Shown: in pieces, positions 24,258 through 36,212 of the stretch
Numbering within the stretch: position 1 is the stretch's first letter
Layout of the letters: each line of letters opens with the position of its first letter
DNA from: Asaia bogorensis
GTDB lineage: Bacteria > Pseudomonadota > Alphaproteobacteria > Reyranellales > Reyranellaceae
Direction of reading: 5' to 3'
Length of the DNA stretch: 53,546 bases
Assembly (NCBI GenBank): GCA_945889625.1
Contig: CAMDCE010000034.1
Location: 1-53,546, forward strand
The notes under the pieces: model-generated
Seen by the model: the letters and a program-made list of their open reading frames with translations, nothing else
Database searches by the model: none
What the model was told of the DNA's origin: nothing
Made by a program: the position numbers and the translations under genes

Positions 24258-25985
24258 GTGACCGACGGGACGACCGAGAAATCCGCCATCGACCGGGCCG
24301 AGTATCACTCGGCGCTGGCGCTTGGGCTCATGATCGGGCGCTACAGGATCGTCTCGGTGCTGGGCGAGGGCGGCTTCGGCATCACCTATTTCTGCCACGA
24401 CACCCAGCTTCACCGCGATGTCGCGATCAAGGAGTACCTGCCGAGCGGGCTGGCGATCCGCCAGGGCGATACCGAGGTGCTGCCGCGCTCGACCGAGGCC
24501 GCCAAGGATTTCGTCTGGGGACGTAGCCGCTTCCTCGACGAGGCGCGGACCATGGCCAAGCTCAGCCACATACCGGCGGTCGTGCGGGTTCACGATTTCC
24601 TCGAGGCGCACGGCACCGCCTATGTCGTCATGCAGCTTCTCCCCGGCGAGACGCTGGCGCTGCGGCTGGAGAGCGAGACGCGCCTGTCGCAGGCCACCAT
24701 CGAGCGCATCCTGCCGCCGCTGCTCGACGGCCTCGAACAGATCCACGCCGTCGGCTTCCTGCACCGCGACATCAAGCCGGCCAACATCATGCTGGCTCCC
24801 GACGGTTCGCCGACGCTGATCGATTTCGGCGCGTCGCGCGCGGCAGTGGCCGGCCGTTCGCAGGCGATGACCGCGATCTTCACGCCCGGCTTCGCCGCAC
24901 CGGAGCAATCGAGCGCCGGCAAGCAGGGGCCGTGGACGGACATCTACGGGTTGGCGGCGACGCTCTATGCCTGCGTCGCCGGCAAGCCGCCGCCCAGCGC
25001 CATCGAGCGTCTGCTGGACAGCGATGCAGCCTTCGCGATCGAGACGGCGGGTGGCGACTACACGCCGAACCTTCTGGCGGCGATCGAAGCGGGCATGATG
25101 CTTCAGGCCAACGCGCGGCCGCAGACCATCGAGGCCTGGCGGCAGGTCCTGGCCACCGGCGTGTGGAACGTGCCGGTAAGTGCCGCCCAGAGTGCATCCC
25201 GCAACGCCAACGACACGCGCCTGATGCCTGTTCCACCGGCGCCGGCGCGGCAGGCCGAACCGAAGCCGGCCGAAAAGTCGACGCCGACGTCTCGGCAATT
25301 CAAGCCGATGGTGTGGGCCGCGGCAGCCGTGCTGCTGCTCGTCCTCACCGCGGGTGCCGGCTATGCGCTCTTCGCCTCGCGTTCCCCCGATTCGGTCGCC
25401 GTCGCGCCGCCGGTTGCGACGCAGGCTCAGGCGCCCGGTGCTCCCGCTGCACCTGCGGCCGTGGCGCCACCGGCCGGTGGCCGCACGCGAAGTGCCGCCG
25501 ACGAGGCCGCCCGCCAGGAAGCGGCGGCGCAACGCAAGGCCGAGGAACAGCGCCTCGCCGATGAGGCTGCGGCCGCCCAGCGCCTCCAGCTCGCGCAGGC
25601 TCTGGCGAAGGCCGCCGAGGCCGAAGCAAGAGCCAGCGCCGAGCCGGGCGAAGCCGAGCTCAAACTGACCAACCGCGACCGGCAAAAGCTCCAGGTGGCG
25701 TTGACGTCGCTGGGCTTCGACGTCGGCGGCATCGACGGCACGTTCGGCCCGCGCTCGCGCCAGACGATCGCTGCCTGGCAGACCAAGAATGGCGACGTCT
25801 CGACCGGCTTCTTCACGGCATTGCAGAGGGCGTCGCTGCTGAGCGAGGCAGGCACCGCCGTTGCCCGCTGGGAAGACGCGCAGCGGCGCGCCTATGCCGA
25901 AGAGCAGCGGCGGCTGAGAGAGGCGCAGCAGGCGCCGCCCCCGCCACCGCCGCCCAAGCGCACCTGGAAATGGCCGTGGGAGTAG
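24258..25985 (+). CDS. Membrane Ser/Thr protein kinase with extracytoplasmic peptidoglycan-binding domain
   Basis: About 575 residues from GTG 24258 (a GTG at 24198 would add 20). The N-terminal Hanks-type kinase has the glycine loop VLGEGGFGITYF, catalytic Lys in VAIKEY, HRDIKPANIML (about residue 168), IDFGAS, and FAAPEQ. A single membrane helix (MVWAAAAVLLLVLTAGAGYALF, about 350) is followed by an Ala/Glu-rich coiled coil (DEAARQEAAAQRKAEEQRLADEA). A PG_binding_1 domain (RQKLQVALTSLGFDVGGIDG) and a Pro-rich tail end it. The order resembles PknB-type wall-sensing kinases, although the wall module is of a different type. Cytoplasmic substrates unknown. Confidence 0.88.
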   Translation: MTDGTTEKSAIDRAEYHSALALGLMIGRYRIVSVLGEGGFGITYFCHDTQLHRDVAIKEYLPSGLAIRQGDTEVLPRSTEAAKDFVWGRSRFLDEARTMAKLSHIPAVVRVHDFLEAHGTAYVVMQLLPGETLALRLESETRLSQATIERILPPLLDGLEQIHAVGFLHRDIKPANIMLAPDGSPTLIDFGASRAAVAGRSQAMTAIFTPGFAAPEQSSAGKQGPWTDIYGLAATLYACVAGKPPPSAIERLLDSDAAFAIETAGGDYTPNLLAAIEAGMMLQANARPQTIEAWRQVLATGVWNVPVSAAQSASRNANDTRLMPVPPAPARQAEPKPAEKSTPTSRQFKPMVWAAAAVLLLVLTAGAGYALFASRSPDSVAVAPPVATQAQAPGAPAAPAAVAPPAGGRTRSAADEAARQEAAAQRKAEEQRLADEAAAAQRLQLAQALAKAAEAEARASAEPGEAELKLTNRDRQKLQVALTSLGFDVGGIDGTFGPRSRQTIAAWQTKNGDVSTGFFTALQRASLLSEAGTAVARWEDAQRRAYAEEQRRLREAQQAPPPPPPPKRTWKWPWE

Positions 25986-25991
25986 GCGAGG

Positions 25992-26452
<461 letters not shown>

Positions 26453-26456
<4 letters not shown>

Positions 26457-29407
26457 GGCTCACTCCCAGGCTTGGTGCGCGGTTTCCAGCCGGCGGCGCG
26501 CGCCGGCTGCTCGACGATGCGCCGGTATATAGCACGCGCCGCCGCGGCTTCCGCCTCGATGCGGTTGCGCAACTGGGCGAGATCGCGGGCGTCCTCGGTC
26601 GCGGCGATCAACCGGCGCTGTCCCTCCGGCGCCTTGGCCTCGTCGAAGCTGGCCTCGTCGCCGTCGAGCGTGAGCCTGAGCAGGCTCTGCACATCCGACA
26701 GCAGCGTGCGCGTCGCACACAGGCGCTCGGCATCGCCGGCATCGATCAGGCCGGCCGCCGCCGTGCGGCGCAGCATCTCGGCGGGATGGGGATCGAGAAT
26801 GTCGGGTCGGTCCGCGGCGTGGCGCAGCGCCAGGTACTGCGCCACGAAATCGATGTCGAACAGGCCGCCCGGCAGGTGCTTGAAGTCCCAGACGCTCTTG
26901 GCCGGCGCGTGCTGGGCGATGCGGTCGCGCATGTCGGCGACGTCGCGCACCAGGGCGGCTCCATCGCGCGGGCGGCAGAGCGTGGTCCTGATGTTGTCGG
27001 TCAGCCGATCGACCAGCGCCTTCGGGCCGTGGATCACCCGCGCGCGCGTCAGCGCCAGGTGCTCCCAGGTCCAGGCCGATTGCGCGTGATAGGCCTCGAA
27101 GCCCTCGAGCGAATTGGCCAGGGGACCGGCGCGGCCGGAAGGACGCAGCCGCATGTCGACCTCGTAGAGCGCACCCTCGTTTGTGAGCGCCGTGAGCGCC
27201 GTCACGATCTTGGCGCTGAGCCGTGTGTAGTACTGGATGGGCGCCAGCGGCTGCGGACCGTCCGAGGCCTCCAGTGCGGGCGGGATGTCGTAGACGAAAA
27301 TGAGATCGAGGTCGGAGGTCGCCGACATTTCCCGGCTGCCGAGCTTGCCCAGCCCCAGCACGGCAAGCCGCTGGCCATGAAAGCCGCCGTGGGTCGCGGC
27401 AAAGCGCTGCTCGACGCGATCGCACAGGGCCGCGATCGTGGCCTGGGCAATGTCGGAATAGGCGATGCCCGCCTGGGCCGGCCGCACGATGCGCTTGAGC
27501 TGCTGCACGCCTACCTGGAAGCGCCGGTCGTTGGCCCAGCGGCGGGCGGTGTCGAGGATGTCCTGGTCGTCGTTGGCGCGCCCGAGCAGCGCGGCGAGGT
27601 CGGCGAACATTTCTGCCGCCGACGGCAGGGGATTGTAAAAATCCGGTGATAGAACGGAATCGAGCAGCACGGTGCGGCGCGCGAGGTGGGCGGCAAGCCG
27701 GGGCGCGCTGCCCATGATGGCCGCCACCAGCTCGATCAGCGCCGGATTGGCCTTGAACAGCGAGAACAGCTGCACGCCAGCCGGCAGGTTGGAGAGGAAC
27801 AGGTCGAAATTGAGCAGCGCCTGGTCGGGCGCGGCGGTCTCGCCCAGCGCCCTCAGCAGCGCCGGCATCAGCTCGGTCAGGAGCTCGCGGGCGCGCGCCG
27901 AGGTAACCGCGCGATAGCGGCCATGGTGCCAGCGCCGCACGATGCCGGCCGCCGCCGAGGTGTCGCGAAAGCCCAGCGTCGCCAGGCTCTCGAGCGTGCC
28001 GGGATCGTCGTCGGTGCCGGTGAACACCAGGTTGCCGCCGGGGCCGGCCAGGCTCGGCGCTTCCTCGAACAGGCCGGCGTAGTGGCCTTCGACGCAACGC
28101 AGGCGTTTGAGCAGTGCTGCCTGAAACGCGGCCGAATCGGGATGGCCGAGGAACGTTGCGACCGCCGCGACGCCTGCTTCGTCGGCTGGCAGGCTGTGGG
28201 TCTGCCGGTCGTCGATCATCTGCAGGCGATGCTCGACGCGGCGCAGGAAGCCGTAGGCCTCGACCAGTTCGTCGGCGGCACGGGGCGTGACATGGCCTGC
28301 GGCCGAGAGCGCGCGCAGCGTCTCGCAGGTGCCGCGCAGGCGCAGCGACGGGTTGCGGCCGCCGAAGATCAGCTGCTGGGTCTGCGCGTAAAATTCAATT
28401 TCCCGGATGCCGCCGCGGCCGAGCTTCACGTTGTGGCCCAGCACCTTGACCGTGCCGCCGCCGCGATGGGCGTCGATCTGGCGCTTGATCGAGTGGATGT
28501 CGTGGATCGCCGCGAAGTCGAGATGCTTTCGCCAGATGTAAGGGCGCATGTCGGCCACGAAGCGCTCGCCGACGCTTTTGTTGCCGGCCACCGGATGGGC
28601 CTTGATCATGGCGGCGCGTTCCCAGTTCTGGCCGACGCTCTCGTAGTAGAGTTCGGCGGCCTGTACCGACATGGCGAGCGGCGTCGAGCCGGGGTCGGGG
28701 CGGAGGCGCAGGTCGGTGCGGAAAATGTAGCCGTCGACACTGGTCTCCGACATCAGCTGCACCAGAAGCCGGGCGGCGCGCACGAAGTGGCGCGAGGCCT
28801 GGTCGTTGTTGGCGATCGCCGGCGCGTCGCGGTCGTAGAGCAGGATGAGGTCGATGTCGCTCGAGTAGTTGAGTTCGCCGGCGCCGAGCTTGCCCATGCC
28901 GAGCACGGTGAAGGCCGCCGCATCGGGATCGTTGCCGAGGCTGAGCTGGCCGTCGCGGGCGAGCTGCAGCAGGATCGAGTCCGTGAGGGCATCGAGGCAG
29001 CCGGATGCGAAGGCGCTCAGTTCCCCGGTGATCCTGTCGAGCGGCCAGGCATCGGCGATGTCGGCGACGGCGATGGCCAGCGCTGCCCGCCGCTTTAGCC
29101 GGCGCAGCGCCGCGGCGACCGTATCGGGGGTGGCGCCTTTGCGGGCGGTCCGGCGCAGGGTGGCGAGTTCGGCGTTGAGCGCGCCTGCGGCCGGATCGGG
29201 ACCGCTTCGCCACAGATCGGTCATAAATGCAGTGTTTTGGAGAGCCGTCTCGGTGAGGTAGGGGCTGTTGCCGAACAGCGCGTCGAGCAGCGCCATGCCC
29301 GCGGCCGAATCGGGTCGCTGGGCATGCTCGCTCCATCGCGTCCACGCCACGGCCAGCCGCTCGGGATCATGCGGTTGGGGCAGACGGGCGGTTGAAAGCC
29401 AAGACAT
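26453..29407 (-). CDS. glnE: Bifunctional glutamine synthetase adenylyltransferase/adenylyl-removing enzyme
   Basis: The 984-residue protein has two nucleotidyltransferase domains. The N-terminal adenylyl-removing half has GMGKLGAGELNYSSDIDL. The C-terminal adenylylating half has GLGKLGSREMSATSDLDL. Each keeps its DxD metal pair. Regulatory helices and linkers occupy the middle. It adjusts glutamine synthetase activity in response to PII (nitrogen status) in known systems. Length fits alphaproteobacterial GlnE. It is divergent from the AsmA-like gene 48 bp away and forms an overlapping pair with bcp. No obvious NtrC site is visible. Confidence 0.97.
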
Positions 29408-29455
29408 GCGTCGGATCGGCGGTTAAATTGTTTACAACAGGGGAAGTATAGAGCT

Positions 29456-32400
29456 TTGGTTAGAAGAACGTATCGGGTGTGCGCACGTGTCGTGACGGCA
29501 ATCGTCGCTGTTGCGGCGGTTCTGGCGGTGGTCGTTTCGTTGCGCCTGCTGGCGGGCCCGGTCGATCTTGCCTTCCTGAAGTACAGGCTGCCCAACGAGT
29601 TCGACACGCCGGCCGGCAGGGTCAAGGTCGAGGCCGACCGCCTCTACGCCGAGTGGAGCGCCCTCAGCCAGCCGATGCGGCTGGTGCTGACCGGCGTTCG
29701 CCTCCTCGATGCCGCCAATCGCGAGGTCGCCGCGGCGCCCAGCGTGGCACTGAGCTTCGACCCGCGCAGCGTGCTCGGCGGCCATCTCCTGCCGACCGCC
29801 ATCATCGTTCAACAGCTCAGCCTCGATGTGGATATCTCGCGCGAGGGCGGAATGTTGCGCCGCATCTTCGCGCAGAACGATTCGTCGTCGGGCGAAGTCG
29901 TCGACCTGCTGCTCAACCAGCTCCTCTCCGAGCCGAACCACTCCTCACTGCTCGGCCAGCTCGATACGGTGATGGTCGAACGTGCCAAGCTCAGCGTCCG
30001 CGACGTGCCCAGCGGCATCGTCTGGACTGCGCCGTCCGCCCGCATGAGCCTCAAGCGCGATGCGTCGGGCGTCATCATCTCGGCCGGCGCCCGTTTCCTG
30101 GGGGCGGGCGAGCCGGTCGACGTGGCCCTGTCGGGCACTTACGCCCGCGACCGCAGCCGCATTTCGGTCGAGGCCAAGGTCGACGGGCTGAAGCCCCTGA
30201 TGCTGGCCGAACTGTCGCCTGATGCCGCGATCCTGCACGGCATCGACATTGCGCTGAGCGGGCGGCTCCATATCGAGGCCGGCGGGGCGGGCGACGTCCG
30301 CACCGTGACGATCGACGTCACCGGCGGCAACGGCAGCCTGCGCCTGCCCGGCGTGCTGACGGCGGAGCACCAGGTACGCTCGGTGAACGCCCGTGCCTCG
30401 ATCGATGCCTCCACGCACACCGCCAGGATCGAGCGCGTCGACATTGACCTCGGCACCGCCAAGCTGTCGCTCACCGGCACCGGGATCAAGACCGAGCAGG
30501 GTCAGACCTTCACCGGCCGCGCCGAGGTGCGGCAGATCCCGGTCGACCGTCTGCGCGACTACTGGCCGCTCGGTTTCGCCGAGGGCGGCCGGCAATGGGC
30601 GCTCGCCAACCTGTCAGGCGGTTCGATCGATGTCGCCTCCGAGTTCGCGCTCAGCATTCCGGGCAACGACCTCGCGCAGCTCAGTGTCGATCGCAACGTG
30701 GCTCTCATCGACTATCGCGGCATGAGCGTTCACTATATGGCGCACATGCCCGAACTCGTGGGCGTCTCGGGCAAGGCGCGCTTCGAGGGCGGGACGCTGC
30801 ATTTCGACGTGGCCAGCGGCACTGCCGTCGGGCTGCGCGTGGCCGGCGCCACCATCGACCTTACTGGCCTCGACAAGCCGTCGCCGCAGCACGCTCTGCT
30901 GCGCATCCCGATCACCGGCAAGGCGCCCACCGTCATCGCGCTGCTGGCGCGACCCAAGATCGGGCTGCCGAAGGACGCGCTGTATGACCCCAAGCGGCTG
31001 GGCGGCGACGTGGCGGTCGACCTGACACTTGCCTTTCCACTTCTCAACTCCCTCACCGTGGCCGACATCGACATCAAGGCCGAGGCGGTACTGTCGGGCT
31101 TCTCGCTGAAGGGCGCGGTGGGCAATGTCGATCTGAGCGACGCCACCGGCCGGGTGATCTACGCCAACTCAGCCCTGAGTGTTACCGGCCAGGGCAAGCT
31201 CGACGGCAATCCCGCCGAAATTAGCTGGCGCGAAATGTTCGCCGCCAAGGCGCCGTTCCGCCAGCGCTACGAACTGAAGGGCACGTTGCCGGCGTCGGTG
31301 GTGGCCAAGGCGGGCTTTCCCTCGCCGGAACCTTTCGTCACCGGGCCGATGGGCATCACGCTCTCGTATCAGGTGGCGACCAACGGCACCGGCGAGGTGG
31401 TGAGCAAGATCGATCTCAAGGGCGCCAAGACCTCGGTGCCGCCGCTCGGCTGGACCAAGGAGCCCGGCACCGACGGCCAGTTCGCCATGACCTTGAAGCT
31501 GGCGGCCGGCGGCAAGCTCGCGACGGCGGATTTCGACGGCCGCGGCAACGGCCTCACGGCAAAGGGTCAAGTCCGGTTCGGTGCTGACAACACCGTGCAG
31601 CGCGTGACCCTGCAGCAGATCGTGCTGGGACGCTCGGACCTGTCGGTCGACTGGAGCCGCGGCCCGGGCGGTGTTGAGTTGAGCTTGAAGGGGCGGGCGC
31701 TCGAACTGGCGCGCGTCCGCCAGGCGTTGCGCGCGCGCGACGAGATGGCCGACAGCAAGCCGGCCGCCGCGCAAGCCGCTGGGCGCGTCGACACCAAGCT
31801 GTCGATCCAGCTTGAACGGGTACTGGTGCAGCGGGGCACCCTGGGGTCGCTCAGCGGGCGGGTCGAGATGGCGGGCGATCACATCGCCCTGGCTGACCTC
31901 AGCGCGAGCGGCGGCAAGGGCTCGGCCTTCAAGGTGACGCCGGCGGGGCAGGGACGGGCGGTCGCCGTCTACATCGCAGACCTGAGCCTATTGCTGAAGG
32001 ACGCCGGCTGGCTCGACGGGCTGGTCGGCGGCTACTTCGATTTCAAGGGTCGCTTCGACGATGCGGCCGCCAACGGACCGCTCGAGGGAAACCTGCGGCT
32101 GGGCCCCTACCGGCTCGAGAAGGTGACGCCGCGCGGCGACATCGGCACGCTCAACTCGACGATCGAGGGGCTCGACCGGGCCGGCAATGCCCTGCAGCCA
32201 TTCGACGGCATGGACGCCAGGATCACCAAGGTCGGAGACCGCATCACCCTGAGGGAAGGCCGCACCAGCGGCAAGTCGATCGGGCTCACGGCCTCGGGCA
32301 CCATCGACCTCGGCAACGACACGGCGAAGCTGCGCGGCGTCGTGGTGCCGGGCTTTGCGCTGAACAACCTGCTGTCCAACGTGCCGCTGCTCGGGCCGCT

Positions 32401-32587
32401 GCTGACCGGCGGCAAGGACGGCGGGCTGTTCGCCATTTCCTACAAATTGGAGGGGCCGTTCGACGACCTGAAGACCGACATCAATATGATGTCGGCCGTC
32501 ACGCCGGGCGCGCTGCGCGAGCTCTTCACGACGCCGCCCGACGGCACGCCGCCGGTGACGGAACCGGAAAAGTTGCCCTCGCCCTAG
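29456..32587 (+). CDS. AsmA/YhdP-like large envelope protein (DUF3971-type)
   Basis: The 1043-residue protein has a single N-terminal membrane anchor ([20 protein letters not shown]). A very long beta-repeat body follows, with many TLHFDV, VDIDL and ALSLTG-type strands. The terminal region ([21 protein letters not shown]) resembles the AsmA/TamB/YhdP C-terminal sequences. Members are thought to bridge the membranes for phospholipid transport. It starts at TTG 29456 after GGGGAAG; the ribosome site decides this start. The end shares CTAG with the stop of tyrS, tail to tail. Confidence 0.85.
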   Translation: MVRRTYRVCARVVTAIVAVAAVLAVVVSLRLLAGPVDLAFLKYRLPNEFDTPAGRVKVEADRLYAEWSALSQPMRLVLTGVRLLDAANREVAAAPSVALSFDPRSVLGGHLLPTAIIVQQLSLDVDISREGGMLRRIFAQNDSSSGEVVDLLLNQLLSEPNHSSLLGQLDTVMVERAKLSVRDVPSGIVWTAPSARMSLKRDASGVIISAGARFLGAGEPVDVALSGTYARDRSRISVEAKVDGLKPLMLAELSPDAAILHGIDIALSGRLHIEAGGAGDVRTVTIDVTGGNGSLRLPGVLTAEHQVRSVNARASIDASTHTARIERVDIDLGTAKLSLTGTGIKTEQGQTFTGRAEVRQIPVDRLRDYWPLGFAEGGRQWALANLSGGSIDVASEFALSIPGNDLAQLSVDRNVALIDYRGMSVHYMAHMPELVGVSGKARFEGGTLHFDVASGTAVGLRVAGATIDLTGLDKPSPQHALLRIPITGKAPTVIALLARPKIGLPKDALYDPKRLGGDVAVDLTLAFPLLNSLTVADIDIKAEAVLSGFSLKGAVGNVDLSDATGRVIYANSALSVTGQGKLDGNPAEISWREMFAAKAPFRQRYELKGTLPASVVAKAGFPSPEPFVTGPMGITLSYQVATNGTGEVVSKIDLKGAKTSVPPLGWTKEPGTDGQFAMTLKLAAGGKLATADFDGRGNGLTAKGQVRFGADNTVQRVTLQQIVLGRSDLSVDWSRGPGGVELSLKGRALELARVRQALRARDEMADSKPAAAQAAGRVDTKLSIQLERVLVQRGTLGSLSGRVEMAGDHIALADLSASGGKGSAFKVTPAGQGRAVAVYIADLSLLLKDAGWLDGLVGGYFDFKGRFDDAAANGPLEGNLRLGPYRLEKVTPRGDIGTLNSTIEGLDRAGNALQPFDGMDARITKVGDRITLREGRTSGKSIGLTASGTIDLGNDTAKLRGVVVPGFALNNLLSNVPLLGPLLTGGKDGGLFAISYKLEGPFDDLKTDINMMSAVTPGALRELFTTPPDGTPPVTEPEKLPSP

Positions 32588-33837
32588 ACCGCCCGCACCA
32601 GCACGTGGCGCTTGCGGCCGGCGGACAGCTTGAGCGTGCCCGACGAATCGAGATCGCTTTCGCCCACAATGGCGGTGTCGGCGGCAATCGGCCGGTCGTT
32701 CAGTCGCCCGCCGCCGCCCTTGATCAGCTTGCGCGCCTCGGTGCGGCTCTCGGCAAGGCCCGCCTCGTGCAGCAACTCGTAGGCCGCGATCCCGGCGGCC
32801 AGCCGGGCGCGCGGCACGTCGACGGTGGGCAGCGCGTCGCCCGTGGCGCCCTCCTCGAAGGTGCGGCGCGCCGTCTCGGCGGCGGCTTTGGCGGCGGCCG
32901 CGCCGTGGGCGAGGCGGGTCACTTCGGTGGCCAGGATCTTCTTGGCCTCGTTGATCTCCTGGCCGCTCAGCGCCTCCAGCCGGGCGACCTCGGCCAGCGG
33001 CATGTCGGTGAAGGCCTTGAGGAAGCGGCCGACGTCGGCGTCCTCGGTGTTGCGCCACGATTGCCAGAAGTCGTAGGGGCTGAGCCGTGCCGGGTTGAGC
33101 CATACCGCGCCGCCGACGCTCTTACCCATCTTGGCGCCCGAGGCGGTGGCGAGCAGCGGCGTGGTCAGCGCGAACAGCTCGGCGCTTTCCATGCGGCGGC
33201 CGAGGTCGGCGCCCATGACGATGTTACCCCACTGGTCCGAGCCGCCCATCTGCACGATGCATTTGTGGCGCCGGTACAGCTCGACGAAATCGTAGGACTG
33301 CAGGATCATGTAGTTGAACTCGAGAAATGTGAGCGGCTGGTCGCGTTCCAGGCGCAGCTTCACCGAGTCCATGGTCAGCATGCGGTTAACCGAGAAGTGG
33401 CGGCCGACGTCGCGCAGCAGCGGGATATAGAGCAGGCCGTCGAGCCAGTCGGCATTGTTGGCCATCACAGCGTCGGTCGGTCCCGCGCCGAAGCTGAGGT
33501 AATTGGCGAAGCTCTTGCGGATGCTCGCCATGTTGGCGTCGATCTGCTGAGCGGTCAGCAGCTGGCGCGTCTCGTCGCGGCCCGACGGGTCGCCGACCTT
33601 GGTCGTGCCGCCGCCCATCAGGGCGATCGGCTTGTGGCCGGTCTTCTGCCACCAGCGCAGCAGCATGATCTGCAGCAGATGGCCGATGTGCAGCGAATCG
33701 GCCGTGCAGTCGAAGCCGATATAGGCCGTGCGGCTGCCGCTGGTCAGCAGCTCATCGAGCCGCGCGGCATCGCTGCACTGATGCACCATGCCGCGCTCGT
33801 GCACGATTTGCATGAAATCCGACTTGAAGCTTGCCAT
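32584..33837 (-). CDS. tyrS: Tyrosyl-tRNA synthetase
   Basis: The 417-residue class I enzyme charges tRNA-Tyr. HIGH appears as [13 protein letters not shown] as KMGKSVGG, and the tyrosine pocket as [15 protein letters not shown] [17 protein letters not shown]. The C-terminal S4-type RNA-binding domain is [22 protein letters not shown]. Length is normal. ATG 33837 is preferred; an in-frame start 57 nt upstream lacks support. The 3' end overlaps the AsmA-like gene by four bases. Confidence 0.97.
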   Translation of the reverse strand: MASFKSDFMQIVHERGMVHQCSDAARLDELLTSGSRTAYIGFDCTADSLHIGHLLQIMLLRWWQKTGHKPIALMGGGTTKVGDPSGRDETRQLLTAQQIDANMASIRKSFANYLSFGAGPTDAVMANNADWLDGLLYIPLLRDVGRHFSVNRMLTMDSVKLRLERDQPLTFLEFNYMILQSYDFVELYRRHKCIVQMGGSDQWGNIVMGADLGRRMESAELFALTTPLLATASGAKMGKSVGGAVWLNPARLSPYDFWQSWRNTEDADVGRFLKAFTDMPLAEVARLEALSGQEINEAKKILATEVTRLAHGAAAAKAAAETARRTFEEGATGDALPTVDVPRARLAAGIAAYELLHEAGLAESRTEARKLIKGGGGRLNDRPIAADTAIVGESDLDSSGTLKLSAGRKRHVLVRAV

Positions 33838-33903
33838 CTCGCCGCTCGGCCGTTGGTTCGTAGGTTTGTCCGTGAAGGGCCGGCGGTGTAACACATTCCC
33901 GCC

Positions 33904-35001
33904 ATGGCTTCATCCCTCCTGCGTGCGCTCGGCCTGATGAGCGGCACCTCCGTCGACGGGGTCGATGTGGCCCTGATCGAGACCGATGGCGAGCGACTTG
34001 GGGCCTTCGGACCCGTCCTCACCGTGTCCTATCCCGATGAGAGTCGCCGTACGATCCGCGCAGCCTTTGGCGCCGAGCGGCCCAACGTGGCGACGCAAGC
34101 GGCCGAGCGGGTCGTGACGGAGGCCCATGTCGAAGCCATGCGGCGATGGTCGCAAACGCACGGCGTGGCGCTTTCGACGCTCGATGTCGTTGGCTTTCAC
34201 GGTCAGACCATCACCCACCTGCCGGAGAAGAAGTTCACCTGGCAAGTCGGTGACGGTGCCGCCCTGGCGCGCGCCACGGGCGTTCAGGTGGTGAACGACC
34301 TGCGATCGGCTGACGTGGCGGCGGGCGGGCAGGGCGCGCCGCTGGTGCCGGTCTATCACGCCGCCCTGGCGCGCGAGCTGCCCAAGCCGCTGGCCGTGCT
34401 CAATATCGGCGGCGTCGCCAACGTAACGTGGATTGGGGAAGAGTGGATCGGCGCCGGCGAGTCGCTGCTGGCCTTCGATACCGGGCCAGGCAACGGGCCG
34501 ATCGACGACTGGTGCGCCAGGCGCGCTGGCCAGCGCTTCGACAAGGACGGGGCACTGGCTGCTGCGGGCACGGTCGATCGCACGCGACTGGAGCGCTTCA
34601 GCGAGCATCTCTATTTCGGGCGCAAGCCGCCCAAGTCACTCGATCGCGGCGACTTCAACGACTCATGGGCCGATGGTTTGAGCGTCGCCGATGGTGCGGC
34701 GACCCTGACGCGCGGCACGGCGCGCGCCATCGCGCTCGGCGCGCGGCATTTCCCGGCGCCTGTCACCCAGTGGGTGATCGCCGGTGGCGGCGCGCGCAAT
34801 CCCACTCTGCTGCGCGCCGTGGCCGAAGAAACCCGTGGAAAGATCGTCACGGCCGACCGGCTCGGCTGGAACGGCGACGCCCTGGAAGCGCAGGCCTTCG
34901 GCTTTCTTGCCGTGCGCTCCCTGCGCGGTCTGCCTCTTACTTTCCCGACGACGACGAGTGCCCCGCGGCCGCTGACCGGCGGCCGGCTGCACCTGCCCTA
35001 G
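33904..35001 (+). CDS. anmK: Anhydro-N-acetylmuramic acid kinase
   Basis: The 365-residue sugar kinase phosphorylates 1,6-anhydroMurNAc during peptidoglycan recycling. Diagnostic parts: [66 protein letters not shown], and [12 protein letters not shown]. Length matches the family. It is divergent from tyrS with 66 bp between the starts, as in many alphaproteobacteria. Confidence 0.96.
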   Translation: MASSLLRALGLMSGTSVDGVDVALIETDGERLGAFGPVLTVSYPDESRRTIRAAFGAERPNVATQAAERVVTEAHVEAMRRWSQTHGVALSTLDVVGFHGQTITHLPEKKFTWQVGDGAALARATGVQVVNDLRSADVAAGGQGAPLVPVYHAALARELPKPLAVLNIGGVANVTWIGEEWIGAGESLLAFDTGPGNGPIDDWCARRAGQRFDKDGALAAAGTVDRTRLERFSEHLYFGRKPPKSLDRGDFNDSWADGLSVADGAATLTRGTARAIALGARHFPAPVTQWVIAGGGARNPTLLRAVAEETRGKIVTADRLGWNGDALEAQAFGFLAVRSLRGLPLTFPTTTSAPRPLTGGRLHLP

Positions 35002-35029
35002 CTTCGGTCCGGGAGGCCGTCGGCGTCAT

Positions 35030-35383
35030 TCAGAAGACCAGCGCCTTGTCGGCCGCGATCGTCGCGGCGGCCAGTTCGTCCATGGTGCTGCGGCGCGTGC
35101 CAGAGGCGATCTCGGTCTCGGCCAGGCCACGAGCGTCCATGCAGGTGCCACAGAGCAGCACCGTGCCCTTGCCCAGAACGACGCGCCGGAGCATGCGCTC
35201 GATGTTGTAGAACCCGTCCGGCGTCTTCTGCCCGGCCTTGGCGCACAGCACGGCGTCGGCCATCAGGAAGACCGTGACCTCGGCCTGCGGATCGTTCTTC
35301 AGCAGGGCATGGGCGAGGCGCAACCCGTTGTAGCTGCGCTCCGTGCCATATGGCGGGTCGTTGAGGAGGATAAGAGTCTTCAT
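35030..35383 (-). CDS. DsrE-family protein
   Basis: The 117-residue Rossmann-like fold begins MKTLILLNDPPYGTERSYNGLRLA. It has conserved GFYNIERML and LLCGTCMDARG. The latter holds the Cys positions used by sulfur-carrying DsrE/TusD proteins. It is last in a three-gene operon (MFS, sterol desaturase, DsrE). The role is likely sulfur or persulfide handling, consistent with the divergent rhodanese-fused regulator. Confidence 0.85.
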   Translation of the reverse strand: MKTLILLNDPPYGTERSYNGLRLAHALLKNDPQAEVTVFLMADAVLCAKAGQKTPDGFYNIERMLRRVVLGKGTVLLCGTCMDARGLAETEIASGTRRSTMDELAAATIAADKALVF

Positions 35384-35385
35384 GA

Positions 35386-36204
35386 CTATCGGGGCTCCTT
35401 TGCATCCCGTTCACCGTCGTCGCGGAACGGCTGGGTCAGCATGCGATCGAGCTGCTGCTCACGCGGCATGCGGAATTGTCCGATGCCGATCGTCATGGCC
35501 TCGTGGCCGGCTGCCGGCTGGGCACGGTAGGTGCCGAACAAGTGGTCCCACCACGGCATGTTGAAGCCGAAATTGCTGTTGGTCTCGTGGACCCGGATCG
35601 AGTGGTGGACCCTGTGCATGTCGGGCGTGACGACCAGCCATCTCAGGACACGGTCGAAACCGACGGGCAGGCCGATGTTGGCGTGGTTGAACATCGCGGT
35701 CGTACTGAGGAGGATTTCGAAGGCCAGCACGGCTTCGGCCGGCGCTCCCAGGGCGGCGATGGCGGCCAACTTGAGGATCATCGACGCGAAGATTTCGATC
35801 GGATGGAAGCGGGCACCCGTCGTGACGTCGAGGTCGAGATCGGCGTGATGCATGCGGTGCAGCCGCCACAGCGCCGGAACGGCATGGAACAGCACGTGCT
35901 GCAGATAGATTGCGAGATCGAGCGCGAGGACGGCCGCGATGACGGACAGCCAGCGCGGCAGGCCGACATTGTTCAGCAGCCCCCATCCGCGTTGCTCGCC
36001 CAGAAGCGCGAAGGCAACGGCGGTGGTCGGAAGCAGCAGGCGCACCAGCACCGTGTTCAGGGCCACGATGGCGAGGTTGCTGGGCCAGCGCACCCAGCGC
36101 GAGAGCTGCCGACGCCGGCGCGGCGCCAGCGCTTCCCAGGCGGCGACGAGAACGAGGACGCCGAGGAAGAAGGCGAAGCGGATGACCGGCTCGTTCGACG
36201 ACAT
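35386..36204 (-). CDS. Sterol desaturase/fatty acid hydroxylase-superfamily membrane enzyme
   Basis: The 272-residue di-iron membrane enzyme has histidine motifs QHVLFHAVPALWRLHRMHH, FNHAN, and DMHRVHHSIRVHE. The last is the canonical HxxHH. About 4-5 transmembrane segments. Substrate unknown, probably a lipid. Second in the MFS-desaturase-DsrE operon, 8 bp after the MFS stop and 2 bp before the dsrE-like start. Another member of this superfamily lies at 38602-39405. Confidence 0.87.
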   Translation of the reverse strand: MSSNEPVIRFAFFLGVLVLVAAWEALAPRRRRQLSRWVRWPSNLAIVALNTVLVRLLLPTTAVAFALLGEQRGWGLLNNVGLPRWLSVIAAVLALDLAIYLQHVLFHAVPALWRLHRMHHADLDLDVTTGARFHPIEIFASMILKLAAIAALGAPAEAVLAFEILLSTTAMFNHANIGLPVGFDRVLRWLVVTPDMHRVHHSIRVHETNSNFGFNMPWWDHLFGTYRAQPAAGHEAMTIGIGQFRMPREQQLDRMLTQPFRDDGERDAKEPR

Positions 36205-36212
36205 GGTGCGGC

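Noticed and set aside
29408..29455. A sigma-70 promoter between glnE and the AsmA-like gene (TTTACA and TATAGA)
   Set aside because: The boxes are only 11 bp apart, so they cannot work together.
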